Positions 33,669 to 43,381 of a stretch of 64,000 nt of DNA are shown here, piece by piece (position 1 is the stretch's first letter; each line of letters starts with the position of its first letter). The DNA comes from Pseudomonas aylmerensis. Its GTDB lineage: Bacteria; Pseudomonadota; Gammaproteobacteria; Pseudomonadales; Pseudomonadaceae. A program made the position numbers and the translations under genes. The notes under the pieces are model-generated. The model was given only the letters and a program-made list of their open reading frames with translations. It was not told where the DNA came from and did not search any database. The stretch spans positions 46,758 to 110,757 of the forward strand of contig NZ_MAUE01000033.1 of the NCBI RefSeq assembly GCF_001702265.1. The letters are read 5' to 3'.

Positions 33669-35660
33669 ATGATCGAGATCCGTTCTTTTCGTGATCTTCT
33701 GCGCCTGTTTTTCATCTTCCGCCACGAGTTCAAGCTGGCGGCCATCGCAGCGCTGGTGATTATCCTGCTCGGCGCTTTCCTGCTGCCGGCCAAGTACGAG
33801 TCCACCGCACGCCTGCTGGTCAAACCGGGGCGTGATTCGACCCTGCCGATCGAGATCAGCAACCGCCAGGCGCTGGTGATGCCCAGCACCCAGCGCGACC
33901 CGATCGTCGATGAGGAGCGCCTGCTCACCGGGCGTCCGATCGTGCGTGCGGTGGCCGAGCACTACCTGGAAGTGATCAACAATGCGCCGCCGCCCGAAGG
34001 CTTTTTCAAAAGCGCCAAGCATTACCTCAAGCAAGGCGTGGGCGCAGTCTTCGATGGCCTGCGCGTGGTTCTGGAAACCCTCGGCGTGGTGGAAAAAACC
34101 ACCCCGGTGGAACGCCTTGCCGCCGGCCTGGAAAAAAGCTTTGAGGTGAGCCACGCCGCCGGCTCCACGGTGATGGACATCAGCTTTACCTGGGGCGACC
34201 CGGAAATTGCCCAGGCGGTGGTCAAGGACTGGGTCGAGACCTACATCAACGAACGCACCCAGGCCCTGGGGCGCAAGAGCCTCTATGCCTTCTACGAAGG
34301 CCAGGTGAATACCAGCGCCACCGAGATCAAGAGCTACAAGGAGCAGATCCTCAAGCACCTGAACGAGATCGGCGCGGCGAGCATCACCGACCGCCTGGAA
34401 GACTTGTCCGAGCGCATCAACGTGCTGCGCGGCGAGACCTTCAATACCACCCGCCTGATCGCCTCGTCCGACAGCGCCATCGAGAGCACGCGCAACCAGC
34501 TCAAGGGGCAGCCCAAGGAAGTCACCACGGTGCGCCAGATCGCACTGAACCCGCAGCAGCAGGACTTGCGTCGCCTGCTCAACCAGAAGCTGCTGGAACG
34601 CGCCGACATGATGCGCACCTACACCGACAACGCGCCGCCGGTCAAAGCGCTGGACGCATCGATTCGCGCCATGCAGACCCAGGTCGCCAACGAGAGCAAC
34701 ACCGTGCAGGCCTCGGAGAACCGTGCGCCAAACACCCTGGAAATCCACCTGCAGCGGGTGCTGCTGGATGAGTCGAGCAACAACCTGGCCCTGCGCACCC
34801 AACTGGTTCAACAGCAGAAGCAACTGGTGAATCTCGAAGACCAGCGCAAGCAGGCCCTGGAGATCGAGCCGGAGCTGGCGCGCCTGTCCCGTGAGCTCAG
34901 CGCCACCGAGCGCAACTACGCGCTGTACGTGGACAACCTGGAAAAATCGCGCATCGACCGCGAGCTGGACAACAGCCAGATCAGCAACATCGCGGTGATC
35001 GAAGAAGCCACCCTGAACCCGGGTCGGATCTTTCCGAAAACCCTGTTGATGCTGGTGTTGGCGATTCCGTTTGCAATCGTCGTCGGCCTGCTGGTGATCT
35101 ACCTCTGCTACCTGCTCGACCAGCGCATTCACGACGGAGGCCTGGTGGAACGCAAGTTCGGCTTGCCGCTGTGGACCACCCTGCCGGAGCTGGACACCAC
35201 CACCGCGCAAAGCGCCAACGCCTTCAATGCAAGTATCTACCGGCTGTACAGCCTGTTGCAGCCCGACCGCATTGCCGAACGCGGCCTGACCCTGGGGCTG
35301 ACGTCGGCGCGGCATGGCGAAGGCGTGACCTTTGTGGTGGAACAGCTGCGCCTGTTGTTGCGCGAGAACGGCATCAATGTGCGGGTCGGCGGGCTTGCAG
35401 CCGCCGCACCCGGCGAAGTGGTGCTGCTCGACGCCTCGGCCTTGCTCGACAACCGCGAAGCCTTTATCACCTTGCGCCGCGCCGACCTGATCGGCCTGGT
35501 GGTGGAAGCACGCAAAAGTACCGTGCCGGTGGTCGAGCATGCGCTGTCGATCCTCAATACCGCGTTCGGCAAGGTCGACGGCATCATCATCAACCGTCGC
35601 AAGTTCGAAGTACCGAGCAAAGTGCTGCAGACCATCGCCAAGTACCGGGGAGCGTTCTGA
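33669..35660 (+). CDS. pslE: Wzz/Wzc-like chain-length and export co-polymerase PslE
   Basis: The 663-aa inner-membrane protein has helices near residues 18-40 and 457-480 flanking a large periplasmic coiled-coil region, with the Wzz Pro-rich second helix region FPKTLLMLVLAIPFAI. The C-terminal cytoplasmic part resembles tyrosine-kinase/ParA folds, but the P-loop position reads TSARHGEGVTF without the GKS core, so kinase activity is doubtful. PslE works with PslD in export. Its stop overlaps the pslF ATG by 1 nt. Confidence 0.9.
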   Translation: MIEIRSFRDLLRLFFIFRHEFKLAAIAALVIILLGAFLLPAKYESTARLLVKPGRDSTLPIEISNRQALVMPSTQRDPIVDEERLLTGRPIVRAVAEHYLEVINNAPPPEGFFKSAKHYLKQGVGAVFDGLRVVLETLGVVEKTTPVERLAAGLEKSFEVSHAAGSTVMDISFTWGDPEIAQAVVKDWVETYINERTQALGRKSLYAFYEGQVNTSATEIKSYKEQILKHLNEIGAASITDRLEDLSERINVLRGETFNTTRLIASSDSAIESTRNQLKGQPKEVTTVRQIALNPQQQDLRRLLNQKLLERADMMRTYTDNAPPVKALDASIRAMQTQVANESNTVQASENRAPNTLEIHLQRVLLDESSNNLALRTQLVQQQKQLVNLEDQRKQALEIEPELARLSRELSATERNYALYVDNLEKSRIDRELDNSQISNIAVIEEATLNPGRIFPKTLLMLVLAIPFAIVVGLLVIYLCYLLDQRIHDGGLVERKFGLPLWTTLPELDTTTAQSANAFNASIYRLYSLLQPDRIAERGLTLGLTSARHGEGVTFVVEQLRLLLRENGINVRVGGLAAAAPGEVVLLDASALLDNREAFITLRRADLIGLVVEARKSTVPVVEHALSILNTAFGKVDGIIINRRKFEVPSKVLQTIAKYRGAF

Positions 35661-36850
35661 TGCGTATCGCCCTGCTCGCGCCCTTGCCGCCGGAAAAAAA
35701 CGGCATCGCCGACTACGCGAACCACTTTCGCACGGCGCTGGAGCAGCTTGGGGTGACGGTGCTGACGCCGTTGGCCGGGGTGGCGGGCACTTCCGAGGCG
35801 ATCAAGCACGCGGTCGCGACGTTCAACTGGCAGACCGTGGACCTGGTCCACGCCGAGCTGGGCGGCGGGCGCCTGGGTGAGTTCCTGGCCCTGCGCGAGT
35901 TGCGCAAGGCCTACTCGCACTTGCCGCTGACCGCCACCGTCCACGACCCGGAGCGCATTGTATGGCGCCGTGAGCGCCTGCCGTTTCCGCTGAACCTGCT
36001 GGAGCGCTTGCCCAGCCCCTTGCCGCAGGCGGCCGTGGTGCTGGCCGACCCATTGACCCTGCGTGAGGAACGCCAGGTCGCCAAGGGCCTGACCCGCCTG
36101 GTGACGCTGACTCGCCTGGGCGCCGATTGCCTGCGCCTGCGCATGCAACTGCCGACCGGCAAGGTGGCCGTGATCAACCATGCCAACCTCGCCGTGCCAC
36201 CGGCACCGCTGCCCGCGCTCGACACCCTGCGCCTGCTGTATTTCGGGTTCATCTACCGCGGCAAAGGCATCGAAGACCTGGTGCAGGCGCTGGCCGATGT
36301 CTTCGCACAGGCCCCTGAACTGCGCGGCCACGTGCGCCTGACGCTGGCCGGCGGCACGGCGGCGGAAATGGCCTTTGGCGCCGGCGGCAACTACCTGGAG
36401 CAACTCAACAGCCAGATCGCCGCACTCGGCCTGACCGACGCCATCGACTGGCGGCTGAACCTGCCGGCCGACGAGATTGCCCAGACCATCCAGGCCCATC
36501 ATGTGATGGTGCTGCCCTACCGCGAATCGAAAAAACTCGGCCTGCTCGGGCGCCAGCGCGGCACCAGTGGCGCGCTGTCCTGGGCCGCCGCCTGTGGGCG
36601 CGGAGCAATCACCTCCGACGCACGCGCGTTTGCCGAGGAAGTTGCCAGTGGCAATGGCGCCATCTATCCCGAAGGCGATGTGGCAGCGCTGGCCGAACAA
36701 TTGCTGCGCCTGGCGCGCACGCCGGCGCTGGCCAGGGACTGGGCCGAACGCGCCGGCGAGATCGGCCGCGAACGCCTGTGGCCGCTGACTGCGCAGAAGT
36801 TCACCGAAGTGTTTGCCGAAGCCATCGCAGGAGCCCGCCATGGCGCGTAG
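35660..36850 (+). CDS. pslF: Glycosyltransferase family 4-like protein PslF
   Basis: The 396-aa GT-B glycosyltransferase begins MRIALLAPLPPEKNGIADYA and has a C-terminal donor domain (LLYFGFIYRGKGIEDLVQAL, then VMVLPYRESKKLGLLGRQRG). It is expected to add a sugar during Psl repeat assembly. The ATG overlaps the pslE stop. Its own end overlaps pslG by 11 nt. Confidence 0.88.
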   Translation: MRIALLAPLPPEKNGIADYANHFRTALEQLGVTVLTPLAGVAGTSEAIKHAVATFNWQTVDLVHAELGGGRLGEFLALRELRKAYSHLPLTATVHDPERIVWRRERLPFPLNLLERLPSPLPQAAVVLADPLTLREERQVAKGLTRLVTLTRLGADCLRLRMQLPTGKVAVINHANLAVPPAPLPALDTLRLLYFGFIYRGKGIEDLVQALADVFAQAPELRGHVRLTLAGGTAAEMAFGAGGNYLEQLNSQIAALGLTDAIDWRLNLPADEIAQTIQAHHVMVLPYRESKKLGLLGRQRGTSGALSWAAACGRGAITSDARAFAEEVASGNGAIYPEGDVAALAEQLLRLARTPALARDWAERAGEIGRERLWPLTAQKFTEVFAEAIAGARHGA

Positions 36851-38168
36851 ACGCACGTTCCTTGCCAGCCTTGCGGTGGTCGCCGTGCTGGGCCTGACCA
36901 CCGTTTTGTGGGGGCGCCAGGCGGATGCCGAAAGCCATGTGCTCAAGGGCAACAAGACCGTGGTGTGGAAGGACTTTTTGGGCGTGAACGCACAGTTCCT
37001 GTGGTTCAGTCCCCAGCGTTACCAGATGCAGATCGACCGTCTCAAGGACCTGGGCCTGGAGTGGGTGCGCCTTGACCTGCATTGGGATCAGTTGGAGCCG
37101 GCGCAGAACCAGTATCAGGTGGCCACCCTCGATCAACTGGTCGGCAAGCTGCAAGACAATCAACTCAAGTCGGTGTTCTACCTGGTGGGTTCGGCGCCCT
37201 TCGCCACCACCGCGCCGGCCGGTGCGCCCTATCAGGACCAGTACCCGCCCAAAGACCCGAACGTGTTCGCCAACCGCATGGCGCTGCTGGCCCAGCGTTA
37301 CCCCAGCGTCAACGCCTGGCAGGTGTGGAACGAACCGAACCTGCTGGGCTTCTGGCGCCCGGTGGCAGACCCGGCCGGCTACGCCACGCTGCTCACCGCC
37401 AGCGCCGCCGCACTGCGCGCGGTCGCCCCGAACACCCCGGTGGTGGCGGCCGGCATGGCGTTCTTCAGCGAAATGCCCAACGGCCAGACCATGTTCGACG
37501 CCCTTGCCGCGCTGGGCGTGGCCAGCCTGAACACCGTCGTGTCCTATCACCCCTACACCCAATTGCCCGAAGGCAACGATCCGGCCAACCTCGACTTTAT
37601 CGCCAAGACCACCCAGCTCAACCAGGCCCTGCGCAACGGCGGCGTGCAAACCTTGTGGAGCACCGAGTGGGGCTGGTCGACCTACCCCGGCCCCAAGGAC
37701 GCCCAGGACATCATCACCCAGCAGGGCCAGGCCGATTACGTGGTGCGGCGCCTGGCGCTGATGAGCGCGCTGGATTACGACCGCATCTTCCTGTTCACCT
37801 TGAGCGACCTCGACCAGCGCGCCAGCGTGCGCGACCAGTTCTACGGGCTGCTGGACATCGACGCCAACCCCAAGCCGGTCTACACCGCGCTGAAGTATTT
37901 CCTCGACGTCAGCGGGCCGTCGCTCACCCCGGGTGACCCGCCGGTCGCCGACGCCTTGCCCGACGGCCTGTTCAGCATTGGCTGGACGCGTACCGATGGG
38001 CGCAAGGTGTGGTTCTTCTGGTCGGCCGAAGGCGGTAACGCGCACTTGCCCAACCTGGCCAGCGCTACCCTGTACGACCCGTTGCGCGGTACGCAAACCC
38101 CGGTAAGCGGCACCAACGGCCTGACCGTACCGGTCAAGCCGAACCTGCAAATCCTGTTATGGGACTGA
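36840..38168 (+). CDS. pslG: Psl glycoside hydrolase PslG (GH39)
   Basis: The 442-aa protein has an N-terminal hydrophobic anchor (FLASLAVVAVLGLTTVLWG) and a GH39-type TIM barrel. The catalytic acid/base Glu165 (VWNEPN) and nucleophile Glu276 (STEWGW) are at the same numbers as in P. aeruginosa PslG. The enzyme cleaves Psl and is needed for normal matrix formation. The ATG at 36840 follows GCAGGAGCCCGCC. Confidence 0.93.
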   Translation: MARRRTFLASLAVVAVLGLTTVLWGRQADAESHVLKGNKTVVWKDFLGVNAQFLWFSPQRYQMQIDRLKDLGLEWVRLDLHWDQLEPAQNQYQVATLDQLVGKLQDNQLKSVFYLVGSAPFATTAPAGAPYQDQYPPKDPNVFANRMALLAQRYPSVNAWQVWNEPNLLGFWRPVADPAGYATLLTASAAALRAVAPNTPVVAAGMAFFSEMPNGQTMFDALAALGVASLNTVVSYHPYTQLPEGNDPANLDFIAKTTQLNQALRNGGVQTLWSTEWGWSTYPGPKDAQDIITQQGQADYVVRRLALMSALDYDRIFLFTLSDLDQRASVRDQFYGLLDIDANPKPVYTALKYFLDVSGPSLTPGDPPVADALPDGLFSIGWTRTDGRKVWFFWSAEGGNAHLPNLASATLYDPLRGTQTPVSGTNGLTVPVKPNLQILLWD

Positions 38169-38176
38169 GGCCTGCC

Positions 38177-39394
38177 ATGCGCATTTTATGGATCCTGCCC
38201 TACTCGCCCTGGCCCGCCACCAGCGGCGGCAAGACGCGTCAGTTCCATCTGCTGCGCAGCCTCGCCGCGCGGGGGCACCGGATCACCTTGCTGCTGCATG
38301 ACAAGCACCCGGTGTCGCTCGCCGACCGCCAGGTGCTGGAGGCGTTTCTCGAGCAACTGATCGTCCTGCCGCGCCGCCCGCTGCGCAGCGCCACGACCCT
38401 GTTGGCCGGGCTGTTTGCGCCCTACCCGCTGCTCGCCAGTGTGAACGGCCTGTCGGGCGCCTTGCAGGACACCTTCAACAGGTTGCTGGATGAGCACTGG
38501 GATGTGGTGCAGATCGAGCACACCTACACCTTCCAACCTTACGAAGACGCGCTGGCACGCAAATCCCAACCGTTCGTGCTGACTGAGCACAACGTCGAAT
38601 CGGCCCTCGGCGCCGCCACCTACGACCGTCTGCCGCGCTGGGCGCTGCCGTTCATTCGCTACGATCAATGGCGCTATGCACGTTGGGAGCGCCGGGTCAT
38701 GCGCCAGGCCACACAGGTAATCGCAGTGACCGACAGCGATGCCCAGGTGCTGGAAAAAATCGCCGGCAAGCCGGTGCCGGTGGTGGTCAATGGCGTGGAC
38801 TGCGACCACTTCGCCGCCGCCCGGCCCGACCCGTCGACACGCCGCGTGCTGTTCCTTGGCAACTACGAATACGCGCCGAACGTGGACGCCATCGAGTGGG
38901 CCCTGGATGACATCCTGCCCAAGGTCTGGGAGCGCTGCCCGCAGGCGCGCATGAGTGTCTGCGGCTTCGGCATGCCGGCCAGTTGGCGCGAACGCTGGCA
39001 GGACCCGCGGATCGAATGGCAAGGCTTCGTGCCCAACCTGCTGGCGCTGCAATCGAGCTGTTCGGTGTTCCTCGCACCGTTGCGCCATGGCGGCGGCTCC
39101 AAGCTCAAGGTGCTGGAAGCCCTGGCTGCCGGCCTGCCGCTGGCGAGCACCGCACAGGGCGTGTCGGGGCTGGACCTGGTGGAAGGCCTGGACTACCTCG
39201 GCGGGCAAACCGCGACCGCCTTGGCGGACGCGGTGGTGCGCCTGTTGCAGTTCCCCGATGCCGCCGAACCGATGGGTGAAGCCGGCCGCGCCTATGTACG
39301 CCGCGCCCATGACTGGAGCGTTGCCGCCAGCCAGTTGGAGCAGGTGTACGCGAGCCTTTTACCGCTCACATACAAGGAGCCCGCATGCGTGTAG
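38177..39394 (+). CDS. pslH: Glycosyltransferase PslH
   Basis: The 405-aa GT-B family 4 enzyme has an N-terminal acceptor domain (LWILPYSPWPATSGGKTRQF), a linker VVVNGVDCDHF and a C-terminal donor domain (RVLFLGNYEYAPNVDAIEW; APLRHGGGSKLKVLEALAAG with the EX7E-like region). The ATG at 38177 lies 8 nt after pslG and fits the family start; a longer frame begins inside pslG. Confidence 0.9.
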   Translation: MRILWILPYSPWPATSGGKTRQFHLLRSLAARGHRITLLLHDKHPVSLADRQVLEAFLEQLIVLPRRPLRSATTLLAGLFAPYPLLASVNGLSGALQDTFNRLLDEHWDVVQIEHTYTFQPYEDALARKSQPFVLTEHNVESALGAATYDRLPRWALPFIRYDQWRYARWERRVMRQATQVIAVTDSDAQVLEKIAGKPVPVVVNGVDCDHFAAARPDPSTRRVLFLGNYEYAPNVDAIEWALDDILPKVWERCPQARMSVCGFGMPASWRERWQDPRIEWQGFVPNLLALQSSCSVFLAPLRHGGGSKLKVLEALAAGLPLASTAQGVSGLDLVEGLDYLGGQTATALADAVVRLLQFPDAAEPMGEAGRAYVRRAHDWSVAASQLEQVYASLLPLTYKEPACV

Positions 39395-40488
39395 GCCTGG
39401 ATTACCGCACCGTCGGCACGTCGCCGCAATCGGGCATCAGCCGCCAGGTGTATGCGCTGGAAAGCGCCCTGCGCACCTTCCCAGGCATCGAGCTTGAGCG
39501 CTTTACCGTGGCGCCGCTGGGCGACGAAACCCGCTTGAAGGCCCATTGCCCGGCCTGGGGCTGTGCCAAGACCGCCATGCACCAACCGCAGAATCGCCTG
39601 CGTTTCGAGGCTGGTTTTTTGCCGCACGCCTTGCGTGAGCAGCACATCGACCTGTACATCAGCACCTTCAATATGGGCCTGCCGTTGCCGCCCAAGCCCA
39701 AGGGCCTGCGCAGCGTGGTGCTGTTGCATGACCTGTTCCAGATCACCTTGGACAACTACCACGCCAACCGCCTCAAGGCGCTGATCTACAAGACCAGCGA
39801 TCGCCTGTCGATTGCCTACGCGGTGCACAGCGCCGACCGCGTGTGGACGCCGTCGCAGTACAGCGCTGATGAGACCGCGCGGCTGTTTCCCAAGGCTGCG
39901 GGCAAGATTCGCGTGTTGCCCAATCAGGTCGACGCCTTTGCCGAGCTGGCAGCGGACCTGTCGGCGCGCCAACTGCCGGAGCGCTACTGGTTGCTGGTGG
40001 GCACGCGCGAGCTGCGCAAGAACGTGCCGTTTCTGGTCGATGCCTGGCAGCAGGCGCGACGCCAGGCCCCCGGCGTGCCGGAGTTGGTGCTGGTGGGCAG
40101 CCTGGAACACCTGCCCGAATCCCAGCGCACGCTGCCGGGGATTCGGGCGCTGAGCGGCGTGTCGGATGCCGAGTTGCATGCGCTGTACCGGCAGGCGTCG
40201 CGCCTGTGGCAACCGTCTTACGCCGAGGGCTTTGGCCTGCCGGTGATCGAAGCCCTGAGCGTCGGCACGGCAGTGGCAGTGGCCAGCGGCACCTCGCTGG
40301 ATGAAATCACCCCGCCGTCGGCGCCACGTTTTTCGCCTACCGACGGCCCGGCGCTGGTGCAGTTGATGGTCAGCCTGGCGCAGCAGCCTATTGAAGAATC
40401 CGCCGCGCAACGGCGCCAATGGGCGGAGCGTTTCAACCATCACGCCTACCGTCGACGCCTGGCCGAACTGATCGAGGAACTGAAGTGA
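39385..40488 (+). CDS. pslI: Glycosyltransferase PslI
   Basis: The 367-aa GT-B family 4 enzyme starts MRVGLDYRTVGTSPQSGISR. Its donor domain contains WLLVGTRELRKNVPFLVDAW and YAEGFGLPVIEALSVG (the EX7E motif). Length equals that of P. aeruginosa PslI. The start overlaps pslH by 10 nt and follows AAGGAGCCCGC. Confidence 0.9.
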   Translation: MRVGLDYRTVGTSPQSGISRQVYALESALRTFPGIELERFTVAPLGDETRLKAHCPAWGCAKTAMHQPQNRLRFEAGFLPHALREQHIDLYISTFNMGLPLPPKPKGLRSVVLLHDLFQITLDNYHANRLKALIYKTSDRLSIAYAVHSADRVWTPSQYSADETARLFPKAAGKIRVLPNQVDAFAELAADLSARQLPERYWLLVGTRELRKNVPFLVDAWQQARRQAPGVPELVLVGSLEHLPESQRTLPGIRALSGVSDAELHALYRQASRLWQPSYAEGFGLPVIEALSVGTAVAVASGTSLDEITPPSAPRFSPTDGPALVQLMVSLAQQPIEESAAQRRQWAERFNHHAYRRRLAELIEELK

Positions 40489-41918
40489 GAGTGAATCTGG
40501 CAAGCCTCGTGGCGGTGCTCTTCGGCCTGCTGTTCGGCGCCCTCGCCCTGCTGCTGTCACCGGCCAAGGCCTTCCTCGCCGTGGTCGGCCTGGCGGGCGC
40601 GGTGACGATCCTGCGCTTTCCGTTCTGGGGCCTGTTGCTGTTTGCCCTGGTGGCGACGTTCATGCCGTTTTCGACGATCAACCTGGGCATCCGCAGTACC
40701 GTCAGCGAAGCGATCCTGGCGCTGACCTGGGGCGCCATCCTGTGGCACAGCTTTCTCGCGCGCCTGCCCGACACACCAGGCCTGGCGCGGCGCCCCACCG
40801 ACCAGATGCTGTTGTGGCTGATGCTGTTCAGCGTGTTCCCGTTCATTGTCGGCCAAGTCACTATCCATGCCGACACCAGCGGCGTGGCCAACTGGCTGCG
40901 CTGGTTGCTGAACCTCTCCGGGGTATTTATCGCGGCCAAACTGCTGGTGGACCACAAGCACCGGGAAGCGCTGGTGATCGCCCTGCTGCTGGGTACCCTG
41001 GCGATGCTGGTGCTGTCGATCGCGGTATTTGTGCGCACCCGCTCCGGCGCCGGGATCGCGCCGATCCTGGCGCTGTTCAACTACGCCAACTTCGACATGC
41101 TCAAATTCGGCCTGGAGGCGATGTCCTCGCGCATGGGCTCGCCGTGGACGCACCCGAATGCCATCGGCGGGATCATGGCGCTGCTGCTGCCGTTGGCCTT
41201 CTGTTTCGGCATGACCGAGCAAGGCTGGAAACGCGCTCTCGGCCTGGGCGTGGCGTGCCTGGGGGCGGCCGCCTTGCTGTTGGCGAGCAGCCGCGGCGCG
41301 ATGGTAAGCCTGGCGTTGGTGCTGATGTGGATGGCCACGCGGCGCGTGCCGTACACCGGGCGGCTGTTGATGATCGGCGCGGCGCTGACCGTGGCGCTGG
41401 TGATTGCCTACCCGCCGTTGCAGGAGCGCCTGGCAACGATTTTCTCTTCGGACAACGCCAGTACCGAAGTGCGTTTCGACGAATACCGCATGTTCCCGCA
41501 GGCGGTGGCGGCCTACCCGTTCGGCATCGGCTTCAAGGTCGACCCGCCGGTGCCGGGTACGCATTTCCTGGGGATTTCCAACCTGTGGCTGAACTACATC
41601 TACAAGATCGGCATCGTCGGCATGCTGTTCTTCGTCGCGGTGACCGTGCGCTGGTGGCGTGAGGCCCGTCCGGAAAAAGGCCCGATTCGCCTGACCAAGG
41701 ACAACGCCCTGTGGCTGGGCACCACCGGTGGGATTCTGTCGGCGCTGGTCAGCGGTTTGTTTGACCACTACTTCAGCTTCGCAGTGGTGATGGTGGCGCT
41801 GTTCTGGTTGATGGTCGGCATCAATGTGCTGGAGGCGCGGCGCCTGTTTCCGGCGCGCCTACCGCAGGTCAAGACAGTGGTGTTTCGCAAGCCGCTGCTT
41901 GATGGCGCGCGTCCCTGA
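40485..41918 (+). CDS. pslJ: O-antigen ligase/polymerase-like membrane protein PslJ
   Basis: The 477-aa protein has about 10 to 12 hydrophobic helices and a Wzy/ligase-type periplasmic loop with the motif NAIGGIMALLLPL and, later, FGIGFKVDPPVPGTHFLGIS. PslJ probably polymerises or transfers Psl repeat units. A GTG start at 40485 is chosen: it overlaps the pslI stop (GTGA) and follows GAGGAACTGAA. No in-frame ATG is suitable. Confidence 0.87.
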   Translation: MRVNLASLVAVLFGLLFGALALLLSPAKAFLAVVGLAGAVTILRFPFWGLLLFALVATFMPFSTINLGIRSTVSEAILALTWGAILWHSFLARLPDTPGLARRPTDQMLLWLMLFSVFPFIVGQVTIHADTSGVANWLRWLLNLSGVFIAAKLLVDHKHREALVIALLLGTLAMLVLSIAVFVRTRSGAGIAPILALFNYANFDMLKFGLEAMSSRMGSPWTHPNAIGGIMALLLPLAFCFGMTEQGWKRALGLGVACLGAAALLLASSRGAMVSLALVLMWMATRRVPYTGRLLMIGAALTVALVIAYPPLQERLATIFSSDNASTEVRFDEYRMFPQAVAAYPFGIGFKVDPPVPGTHFLGISNLWLNYIYKIGIVGMLFFVAVTVRWWREARPEKGPIRLTKDNALWLGTTGGILSALVSGLFDHYFSFAVVMVALFWLMVGINVLEARRLFPARLPQVKTVVFRKPLLDGARP

Positions 41919-43327
41919 TGCTGGGCTCGGCCGTTTGGCTGACCCTGGCGACCCTGCTGGGCCTGTGCCTGGGGTTTGCGCGTGAATGGTTGCTGGTGGC
42001 AGCGTGGGGCGCGGGTGAGCGCAGCGATGCGTTTCTGATCGCGCTGTTTTTACCGGAAGCGCTGCGCATGTCCCTGGCGGGCGGCGTGCTGAGTGCCGCC
42101 GCGCTGCCGCTGTACCTGCAGCGCAAGGACGGCGAGCGCCTGGATTGGCTGGCAGTGTTGTTCCCGGCGTTGATGCTGATCGCGCTGGCCACCAGCCTGC
42201 TGCTGACGCTGCTCGCGCCATGGCTGGTGCAACTGCTTGGCCCAGGCTTGGCGGCCAGCGCCACCGCCCTCGCCGCGAGCAATTTGCAGATCGTCGCCTG
42301 GTGCGTGCCGGGGTTGATGCTGCATGCGCTGTTCAGCATTCCGTTGCAGGCGGGCGAGCGTTTTGTGCTGGCGGGGCTGGGCTCGTTGCTGTTCAACCTG
42401 CCGCCCGTGACCTACCTCGCCCTCGCCGGCACCGCGACTCAACCGCACTCGCTGGCCCTGGCTTGCCTGGCGGGCAGCTTGCTGATGCCGCTGGCGTTGT
42501 TGCCGTCGGTGTGGCGCCAAGGCTGGCGGCCGTGGCGTTGGCAGCTGACCTTCGCGCCGCTGCAGGAGCTGGGCCAGCGCATCGGCCCGCTGTTGCTGAG
42601 CAACGGCGCCAGCCAGGGCCTGGCCCTGATCGAGCGCCTGGTGGCGTCGCTGTTGGGCGAAGGCGCGGTGACCTGGGTCAACCTGGCCCGCAAATTGATG
42701 AACCTGCCGCTGATTGCGCTGATGAGCCTCAATCAGGTGCTGCTGGGCATGATGAGCCGGCGCCAGGGCGATGAGCGCCTGGCCCTGCTCAAGCGCGGCC
42801 TGGAAACCGCCAGCGTGCTGACCCTGCCCGCCGGCGTCGGCCTGGTGGCGGCAGCGCCGAGCCTGGTGGCGCTGCTGCTGCCCAAGCAATCGGCGGATTC
42901 GCCATTGCCGTTGCTGCTGGCCTGGTTCGCCGTGCCGTTGGTATTCGGCGCCTGGAACGCCTTGCTCGCCCGCTACGCCTATGCCGCCGGCGACACGCGC
43001 CAGCCGTTGCGCTGCGAGTTGCTCGGGAGCCTGGTCAACGTGTTGCTGCTGGGTGCCCTGCCCTTTGTGTTTGGCCTGGCCGGAATCCCGCTGGCCGCGC
43101 TGGCCGGGGTGATCTGCACCGCGTTGCTGCTGATGCAGCGCCAGGCATTGCTCGACGCCCTGCCCTGGGTGCGCCAATGGCTGCTCAGTGCACTGGTGAT
43201 GGGGTTGGCGGCGCTGGCGCTGTTTCGTATTGAAGGCGTGTGGCTGCAACTGGGGTTGAGCACCTTGGCCGGCATCCTGGTGTTGCTGGGGATGGGACTA
43301 TGGCTCAAGCCGTGGCGCAAGGCATGA
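41918..43327 (+). CDS. pslK: Lipid II flippase/Wzx-like transporter PslK
   Basis: The 469-aa MurJ/Wzx-family protein has about 12 to 14 hydrophobic helices and the MurJ-like start LGLCLGFAREWLLVAAWGAG with SDAFLIALFLPEALR. It presumably flips the lipid-linked Psl repeat across the inner membrane. The ATG overlaps the pslJ stop by 1 nt. Confidence 0.9.
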   Translation: MLGSAVWLTLATLLGLCLGFAREWLLVAAWGAGERSDAFLIALFLPEALRMSLAGGVLSAAALPLYLQRKDGERLDWLAVLFPALMLIALATSLLLTLLAPWLVQLLGPGLAASATALAASNLQIVAWCVPGLMLHALFSIPLQAGERFVLAGLGSLLFNLPPVTYLALAGTATQPHSLALACLAGSLLMPLALLPSVWRQGWRPWRWQLTFAPLQELGQRIGPLLLSNGASQGLALIERLVASLLGEGAVTWVNLARKLMNLPLIALMSLNQVLLGMMSRRQGDERLALLKRGLETASVLTLPAGVGLVAAAPSLVALLLPKQSADSPLPLLLAWFAVPLVFGAWNALLARYAYAAGDTRQPLRCELLGSLVNVLLLGALPFVFGLAGIPLAALAGVICTALLLMQRQALLDALPWVRQWLLSALVMGLAALALFRIEGVWLQLGLSTLAGILVLLGMGLWLKPWRKA

Positions 43328-43381
43328 CGGCGTGCCAGTTCCTGCCAGGGGCTGTGCGGTTCACAGAGGGAGGATGAACAG

